Assembly (NCBI GenBank): GCA_900553265.1
Contig: USDD01000001.1
Coordinates: 1 to 60,786, forward strand
Source: an uncultured Eubacteriales bacterium
GTDB taxonomy: Bacteria; Bacillota; Clostridia; Christensenellales; Aristaeellaceae
Length of the DNA: 60,786 nt
Reading direction: 5' to 3'
Part shown: positions 52,739 to 60,786 of the stretch, in pieces
How the letters are laid out: every line of letters begins with the position of its first letter
Numbering within the stretch: the first letter of the stretch is position 1
Position numbers and translations under genes: made by a program
Notes under the pieces: model-generated
Database searches by the model: none
The model's input: only the letters and a program-made list of their open reading frames with translations
What the model was told of the DNA's origin: nothing

Positions 52739-53910
52739 ACGGACGGCTGACGGGCGTGCTGGCGGCCGCGGCGGCGCTGCTGGCCGCGGGTCTGAGCACC
52801 GGCGCGCAGATCTACTATCTGCTGGCGGCGGCGCTGCTGGTCATCGTGCTGCTGGGCCTTGCGGCGGTGGTGTGGACGATTCTGACCGTGCGCGTGACGC
52901 TGCGCGGAGTGAAGCCCCGGGTCACGCGGGGCGACAGCCTGATGACGGTGTTCACCGTGCGCCACGCGTCGCTTCTGCCCGTGGCGGAGATTCGCGTCTC
53001 CATGGGCAGCTTTTCGCCCGGCGCGGCGGCTCAGGAGATCAGCGTGCGCACGCCGCCGCTGACCGAGCGCACCTTTCGCCACACCATCGCCTGCCCCCAT
53101 CGCGGCGTGTTCGAGGCGGGCGTGACCCGCGTCTCGGCCCGGGATCTGTTCGGGCTGGTTCGCCTTTCCCGAAATCCGGGCATGAAAAAGGTCTCTGTGG
53201 AGGTGATGCCCCGGCTGAACGCCGCCGAACCCATGGAGCTGCGCGCGTCGGACATGGGGCCGGAGTTCCGCGCCACCGCGTCCGAGGACACGGCCTCGCC
53301 GTCGGACGTGCGCGCATGGCAGGACGGCGACAGTCTCAAGAAGGTGCACTGGAAGCTGTCCATGCGCCGCCGGGAGATCATGGTGCGCACTTATGAGGAG
53401 AGCGCCCGGCCCGACACGCTGATTATCCCCGATCTGTCCGAGATCACCGCGCTGAAGGATCAGCAGCTCAGCGCCGAGGATCGCATCTGCGAATGCTGCC
53501 TCGCCGCGGCCAACGCCCAGCTGAGCGCGGGCTATCCCGTCCGGATGCCGCTGCTGAGCGCGCGTCCGTCGGAGATTACGGGGCAGTTCCCCGCCGACTC
53601 CGCCGCCTTTGCCGACGCGCTGATGCGCGTAGCCTTCGACAGCCCCTACGCCTATGAAAAGGTGCTGATGCTCATGCTGGCGCGCATGCAGCGCACCGGC
53701 GGCGCAGTGCTGGTCACGGCGCGGCTGACGGCGAAGTGCGCCGATCTGGCGCTGCGCATGCAGCGCTCGGGCATCCGAACCAAATTCGTCTGGGTCACGG
53801 ACGATCCTCGGGAGGAATCGCTGGCGCTGCTGGAGCGGCTGAAGATGGAAAACGTGCTGGTGGAATGCGTGGATCCGTGGAAGGACGAGCGCGCGAAGGC
53901 GGCGTTCTGA
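52735..53910 (+). CDS. DUF58 domain protein
   Basis: 391 residues. Two N-terminal helices (about residues 8-50) anchor it. The DUF58 core shows RAWQDGDSLKKVHWKLSMRRREIMVRTYE (about 195-223), the family mark. DUF58 proteins usually work with MoxR ATPases on the assembly of secreted or membrane complexes. It overlaps the MoxR gene by 4 bases and is followed by the transglutaminase gene after 82 bases. Confidence 0.95.
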   Translation: MNGRLTGVLAAAAALLAAGLSTGAQIYYLLAAALLVIVLLGLAAVVWTILTVRVTLRGVKPRVTRGDSLMTVFTVRHASLLPVAEIRVSMGSFSPGAAAQEISVRTPPLTERTFRHTIACPHRGVFEAGVTRVSARDLFGLVRLSRNPGMKKVSVEVMPRLNAAEPMELRASDMGPEFRATASEDTASPSDVRAWQDGDSLKKVHWKLSMRRREIMVRTYEESARPDTLIIPDLSEITALKDQQLSAEDRICECCLAAANAQLSAGYPVRMPLLSARPSEITGQFPADSAAFADALMRVAFDSPYAYEKVLMLMLARMQRTGGAVLVTARLTAKCADLALRMQRSGIRTKFVWVTDDPREESLALLERLKMENVLVECVDPWKDERAKAAF

Positions 53911-53992
53911 TGGATCCGCGGAGATGCGGGCGCGCCCTTTGCAAAACGCGCCGCGCTCTCAGCATTCGTTTCGTTATTTATAGAGGAGAACC

Positions 53993-56377
53993 ATGAACAA
54001 AGACAACCGATTCTGGAAAATCGCCCTTCCGGCGCTGCTGGCCATGGTCATGGCCGGCGCGGCAGTCTGCGCCCTCGCCGGCGCGCTGGGGCTGGCGGTC
54101 AACGCCGCCCTGGTCTACGCCGCGGCGCTGCTGACGGCGGCGCTGTGCGCGCTGGCCACGGTCTCCGTGCCCATGCTGCTGGTCTCGTCCGCGGCGGGCG
54201 TGCTGCTGCTGGGCGGAATCATCGCGGCGCAGAGCGACGGCCTTCGCCAGATGGGCGCGCTGTGGACGGCGCTGAGCACAGGGGGAAGCCTCGACGGCGC
54301 CATGCAGGCGGCGCGGCTGGTTCAGCTTCTGGCCGCCGCCGCATTCAGCGGCGTATTGTTCCTTCTGCTCAGCCGCTCCGGAGCCACCGCCTTCGCGCTG
54401 GTGATCGAGGGCGCGGCCCTCATCGGCGGCTACGCCATGCGGCCGGAGATGAGTCTCGCCGCCGCCATTCCCGGCGTGGCCGCGGCGCTGTGCGCCTTCG
54501 CGCTGTCGGGCGGGCTGCCCCGGGACGCGGGCGCGTGGCGGATTCTGGTGCCGGTGGGGCTGTCCATGGCGCTGGCCTTCGCCCTCACGCCCCAGAGCGG
54601 AACCACATGGTCGCCGCTGGAGGAGCTGGCTCAGCGCGTGCGCTCGGCCTTCGAGGACTACTTCCGCTTCACCGAGGAGCGCATTCCCTTCGCGCTGAGC
54701 AGCGAGGGCTACGACCACGCGGCGGAGGTGGACGGCGGCGTGGTGGCGCGGCTGGGCGGCCCGGCCACGCCCGATTCCGACCCGGTGATGCGCGTGACCG
54801 CCGACGCGCCGGTGCTGCTGCGCGGCTCCATCCGCCGCACCTACACGGGCCACACCTGGGTGGATTCCGACGCGAAGGCGCGCTATCTGTTCTACGATTT
54901 CACCCGAAAGCGCGTGCGCGAGGACGTGTTCGGCATGATCGGAAACGACTGGATGCCGGCGGTGAACGTGTCGGTTTCGCTGATGACCGGCGGAACGAGC
55001 ACGCTGTTCGTGCCCGGCCGCATGGCCTCCTTCGACATGGACTACAACACGGCGGTCTATTACAACTCCATCGGCGAGATGTTCCTCGCCCGCCCCGTGG
55101 AGGACGGCGACGCGTATTCGCTGGTGGGCTGCGCCGCGCCGGACGAGGACGCGCTGCGCGCCGCCGTGGAGCGGATGCGCGACGCGGAGGACGCGGACTA
55201 CGCGTCCATCGTCGATTCCTGCACCCAGCTGCCCTCGGGCATTGAAAACGGCGTGTACGCGCTGACCATGGAGCTGACCCAGAACGCCTCCAATGCCACC
55301 GACAAGGCGCTGGCCATCGAGCATTGGCTGCGCAATAACTGCGTCTACACCCTCACGCCCGACTATCCCGACGAGAGCCGCGACTTCGTGTCCCAGTTCG
55401 TGCTGGACGGCCGGGAGGGCTATTGCAGCTATTTTGCCTCGGCCATGACGGTGATGTGCCGCATCGCCGGGCTGCCCGCGCGCTATGTGGAGGGCTATTC
55501 CGTCTCCGCCGCGGGCGCGGATCAGATTCTCACCGGCGAGGACGCGCACGCCTGGACGGAGGTCTATTTCAGCGGCATCGGCTGGATCGCCTTCGACCCC
55601 TCCAACGGCTCCGGCGGCGACGACGGCCTGTCCAATGAGCACACGCCCGGCGAGACTGCCGACCAGCCCGACAGCGCCGACCCGAGCGCGACCCCGGAGC
55701 CCGACGGCATGACCACGCCGCCCCCGGAGGACGGCTCCACCCCCGGCCCCGAGGAGAGCCCGACTCCCGAGCCCGACGCGCCCGACGACACGCCGAACCC
55801 CGACGAGGCCCCGACCCCGCCGCCCGACGGCGAACCCTCGCCCACGCCCGAATCCGACTGGGGCAATGCCGAGACCACGCCGCCGCCCGGCGGCGCATCC
55901 GAGCCGCCGGACAACAGCCCGGACGATTCCCATCGCAATCGCGCATGGCTGTGGATTCTGCTGGCGCTGCTGCTGCTCGCGCTCCTCATCGCGCTGATTG
56001 TATGGTGGGCAAAGCGCCGACTGGCCGCGGCGGATCCCATCCGTTTGAGCGAAAATGCCGGGGATTCCACCCGCGCGGCGCTGATCCTCTATCGCTCGCT
56101 GCTGACGCTGCTGTCCGTGATGGGCGTCTCCCCGCTGCCGGGCGAAACGCCCGCGGCCTTTGCGCAGCGCGCGGCGCTGCCGGACTGCGGCTTCGCCGCC
56201 TTCGCCGTGGCGCTGGAGCGCTCGGTCTACGCCCGCGGCGGCGCGGACGAGGAGACCGTCGCGCTGGGACAGAGCGCCTATGAGCAGCTTCTGACCCGCC
56301 TCAGGCGCGGCGAAAAGCTGCGGTTCCTCGCCCGCCGGATCCTCCGAGGTCTGGGCGACTTTGAGCAGATTCCGTAA
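53993..56377 (+). CDS. Membrane transglutaminase-like protein
   Basis: 794 residues. Six helices in the first 190 residues precede an extracellular region with the papain-like transglutaminase core: Cys in REGYCSYFASAM (near residue 477), His in EDAHAWTEVYF (near 517) and Asp in GWIAFDPSNG (near 532). A Pro/Asp/Glu-rich linker (about 555-640) leads to a second helix (about 645-667) and a cytoplasmic helical DUF4129-like end. GAGGAG is upstream of the ATG. MoxR-DUF58-transglutaminase sets are widespread; their substrates are unknown. Confidence 0.94.
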   Translation: MNKDNRFWKIALPALLAMVMAGAAVCALAGALGLAVNAALVYAAALLTAALCALATVSVPMLLVSSAAGVLLLGGIIAAQSDGLRQMGALWTALSTGGSLDGAMQAARLVQLLAAAAFSGVLFLLLSRSGATAFALVIEGAALIGGYAMRPEMSLAAAIPGVAAALCAFALSGGLPRDAGAWRILVPVGLSMALAFALTPQSGTTWSPLEELAQRVRSAFEDYFRFTEERIPFALSSEGYDHAAEVDGGVVARLGGPATPDSDPVMRVTADAPVLLRGSIRRTYTGHTWVDSDAKARYLFYDFTRKRVREDVFGMIGNDWMPAVNVSVSLMTGGTSTLFVPGRMASFDMDYNTAVYYNSIGEMFLARPVEDGDAYSLVGCAAPDEDALRAAVERMRDAEDADYASIVDSCTQLPSGIENGVYALTMELTQNASNATDKALAIEHWLRNNCVYTLTPDYPDESRDFVSQFVLDGREGYCSYFASAMTVMCRIAGLPARYVEGYSVSAAGADQILTGEDAHAWTEVYFSGIGWIAFDPSNGSGGDDGLSNEHTPGETADQPDSADPSATPEPDGMTTPPPEDGSTPGPEESPTPEPDAPDDTPNPDEAPTPPPDGEPSPTPESDWGNAETTPPPGGASEPPDNSPDDSHRNRAWLWILLALLLLALLIALIVWWAKRRLAAADPIRLSENAGDSTRAALILYRSLLTLLSVMGVSPLPGETPAAFAQRAALPDCGFAAFAVALERSVYARGGADEETVALGQSAYEQLLTRLRRGEKLRFLARRILRGLGDFEQIP

Positions 56378-56436
56378 AATCCTTTATTCCGCCCGGATTG
56401 GAGGCCCTTCGCGCCCCGTTCGGGCGGTTGTTCTGC

Positions 56437-56465
56437 TTGTCAAAGCCGTGGATTCATGGTATAAT
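56437..56465 (+). promoter_or_regulatory. Promoter of secA
   Basis: TTGTCA (56437-56442), 17 bases, TATAAT (56460-56465). Confidence 0.8.
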
Positions 56466-56532
56466 TTTGAATGGCGGAGTTTTGGCCGGGTATGCCCGCG
56501 CCGAAAAGCCAAACCGCTTCTGGAGGAATGAC

Positions 56533-59257
<2,725 letters not shown>

Positions 59258-59271
<14 letters not shown>

Positions 59272-59555
59272 TGCAGTTGCTGCCGCGTTGAAATCGACGG
59301 AATTTGTGCAGCCTTGGTGGCTGCGCAAATTCCTGCGGGACGTTTCTGGGGTTGAGTTAGTTCAGACCGACGGCGCGGCGCGGCCTTGGTGGCCGCTTGC
59401 GCCTTGCAAGGCTGAGCCTTGACCCGGCAGCTGCCGCGTTGAAATCGACGGAATTTGTGCAGCCTTGGTGGCTGCGCAAATTCCTGCGGGACGTTTCTGG
59501 GGTTGAGTTAGTTCAGACCGACGGCGCGGCGCGGCCTTGGTGGCCGCTTGCGCCT
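59258..59555 (+). repeat. 151-bp tandem duplication with hairpins, between secA and prfB
   Basis: 59279-59404 and 59430-59555 are identical over 126 bases at a 151-base offset. The 22 bases before each copy are related but diverged; in copy 1 they contain the end of secA, and in copy 2 a pseudo-end with the same AxxGCTGAGxxTTGA layout. Each unit folds two hairpins with a TTGGT loop: GGAATTTGTGCAGCC/GGCTGCGCAAATTCC (59299-59333 and 59450-59484; one T-G pair) and GCGGCC/GGCCGC (59380-59396 and 59531-59547). The remaining spacer (59556-59635) holds no other gene. Confidence 0.85.
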
Positions 59556-59635
59556 GCGATGGTTTTATGAAACGATTGGATTTTTGGAATCGAGGCGAGG
59601 GCCTGCGGTTTTGTGAAATGGAAGGGTGAGAATTT

Positions 59636-60733
59636 ATGCTGGAAATGGAAGGCTTTAAGCAGGATCTGGCTGAGGTTCGGCGGATGCTGGACGAGGCGGG
59701 TCAGTCGCTTCAGATCGAGCATCTGAAGGAACAGCTGATCGAGTATCAGGAGGACATGGGCTCCGCGGGCTTCTGGGACGACACGGAGCGCGCGCAGAAG
59801 ATTTCGGCCAAGGCCAGCAGCGTCGAGCGCCGGATTCAGCACTACGAGCATCTGGTCTCCCGCGCGGACGACATCGAGGTTATGATGGAGCTGGCCGACG
59901 AGGCCGACGACGAGGAGATGGCCGGCGAGATCAAGAGCGAGTTCGCTTCTCTGAAGGAGGATCTGGAGACGCTGCGCCTTCAGACGCTGCTCACCGGCGA
60001 GTACGACGGCTGCAACTGCATTCTGTCGCTGCATGCCGGCGCGGGCGGAACCGAGGCGCAGGACTGGACGCAGATGCTCTACCGCATGTACACGCGCTTC
60101 TGCGAGCGCATGGGCTTCACCGTCAAGGAGCTGGACATGCTGGACGGCGACGAGGCGGGCGTCAAGTCCGTCACCTTCGAGGTCACGGGCGACTACGCCT
60201 ACGGCTATCTGAAGTCCGAGCGCGGCGTGCACCGTCTGGTGCGCATTTCGCCCTTTGACGCGAACGCGCGCCGCCACACGTCCTTTGCGTCGCTGGACGT
60301 TTCCCCGGTCATCGAGGACGACGGGGCCATCGAGATTCGCCCCGAGGATCTGCGCATCGACACCTATCGCGCGTCCGGCGCGGGCGGTCAGCACGTCAAC
60401 CGCACCGACTCCGCCGTGCGCATCACCCATCTGCCCACGGGCATCGTCGTTCAGTGCCAGAACGAGCGCTCTCAGGTGCAGAACAAGGAGATGTGCTTCA
60501 TCTGGCTGCGCGCGCGTCTGGCCGAGCTGAAGGAACAGCAGCGCCAGGAGCAGATGGGCGAAATCAAGGGCGAGCTGAAGAAAATCGAATGGGGCAGCCA
60601 GATTCGCTCCTACGTGTTCCAGCCCTACACTCTGGTCAAGGACCATCGCACCGGCTACGAAATGGGCGACGTGTCCGCGGTCATGGACGGCGAGCTGGAG
60701 GGCTTCGTGACGAGCTATCTGCAAAAGCTGTAA
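59636..60733 (+). CDS. prfB: Peptide chain release factor 2
   Basis: 365 residues. RF2 releases finished peptides at UGA and UAA. It shows the SPF tripeptide in VRISPFDANARRH and the GGQ motif in SGAGGQHVNRTDSAVRI. Unlike many species there is no in-frame stop or CTTTGA slippage site after codon 25: the N-terminal helix MLEMEGFKQDLAEVRRM continues directly, so no programmed frameshift is needed. The start is the first ATG of the frame, with AAGGGTGAG about 7 bases upstream. Confidence 0.96.
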   Translation: MLEMEGFKQDLAEVRRMLDEAGQSLQIEHLKEQLIEYQEDMGSAGFWDDTERAQKISAKASSVERRIQHYEHLVSRADDIEVMMELADEADDEEMAGEIKSEFASLKEDLETLRLQTLLTGEYDGCNCILSLHAGAGGTEAQDWTQMLYRMYTRFCERMGFTVKELDMLDGDEAGVKSVTFEVTGDYAYGYLKSERGVHRLVRISPFDANARRHTSFASLDVSPVIEDDGAIEIRPEDLRIDTYRASGAGGQHVNRTDSAVRITHLPTGIVVQCQNERSQVQNKEMCFIWLRARLAELKEQQRQEQMGEIKGELKKIEWGSQIRSYVFQPYTLVKDHRTGYEMGDVSAVMDGELEGFVTSYLQKL

Positions 60734-60758
60734 TGTACAACGTGAGTGAATCGGGGGA

Positions 60759-60786
60759 GGGCTTTTCTTTGGAAAAAGAAAAGCCC
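60759..60786 (+). terminator. Terminator after prfB, cut by the window edge
   Basis: GGGCTTTTCTTT (60759-60770), loop GGAA, AAAGAAAAGCCC (60775-60786): a perfect 12-base stem. Any T run lies beyond the window. Confidence 0.7.

Noticed and set aside
53978..55933. A long minus-strand frame over the transglutaminase gene
   Set aside because: A Gly/Arg/His-rich antisense shadow without start signal or domains.
59660..59720. Search for a prfB frameshift site
   Set aside because: No in-frame TGA or CTTTGA-type slip site is present in the first 40 codons.

Overview
The window is a GC-rich stretch of a bacterial chromosome. Gene content points to an anaerobic, spore-forming-lineage member of the Bacillota (class Clostridia; a Christensenellales-like gut organism is my guess, not shown). 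Supporting features are BofA, RecD2, a TIGR04086/YrzE-type membrane protein, rubrerythrin, a biotin-dependent sodium-pump decarboxylase cluster, type III pantothenate kinase, and strong AGGAGG ribosome binding sites with TTGACA/TATAAT-type promoters. No rRNA, tRNA or CRISPR array was seen.

Layout. 1-2050 is the end of a decayed mobile element of lower GC: a 5'-cut orphan gene, a truncated ArdC-type antirestriction gene, a small element protein, and a ribbon-helix-helix-like regulator with a shared operator/promoter region. 2109-9261 holds an NSS-type symporter, rubrerythrin, a VTT-domain protein, a class A penicillin-binding protein and a DUF4317 protein. 9285-15738 (minus) is ygiQ-mfd-pth, which runs into the DUF4317 gene. 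15833-18700 carries a PHP phosphoesterase, a beta-helix protein and a cupin. 18789-24239 (plus) is an ECF S component with coaX, then recD2, comF and a SpoU/TrmH methyltransferase. 24539-28620 (minus) is murJ-ruvB-queA-bofA. 28836-32328 (plus) is serC-serA-DUF1015. 32382-36245 (minus) is the polyamine importer potABCD. 36446-39013 (plus) is a three-gene glycan set (phosphoglycosyl transferase, sugar-nucleotide SDR, glycosyltransferase). 39103-43028 holds a MATE exporter, a serine hydrolase, an orphan gene with an Rx4H motif, a MITE-like element and a D-lyxose isomerase. 43099-44261 (minus) is a DUF4375 protein and an orphan membrane protein. 44408-49664 (minus) is a five-gene sodium-pump/transcarboxylase operon. 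49901-56377 (plus) is an orphan membrane protein with four Cys/His repeats followed by MoxR-DUF58-transglutaminase. 56533-60733 is secA and prfB, separated by a 151-bp tandem duplication full of hairpins.

How the genes work together. Envelope growth is the main theme: PBP1A, MurJ, the glycan trio, SecA and the MoxR/DUF58/transglutaminase set. Genome maintenance is represented by Mfd, RecD2 and RuvB, and translation quality and tRNA/rRNA modification by Pth, QueA, TrmH and RF2. Energy and carbon metabolism centre on the biotin sodium pump.

The observations I rate highest are the four-repeat Cys/His membrane protein (49901), the hairpin-bearing duplication between secA and prfB (59258), the MITE that supplies a stop codon (42092), the mixed 12S/5S/OadB/OadG carboxylase operon (44408-49664) and the three-operator divergent promoter (1436-1542). 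All functional statements come from reading the sequence; no database search was run.
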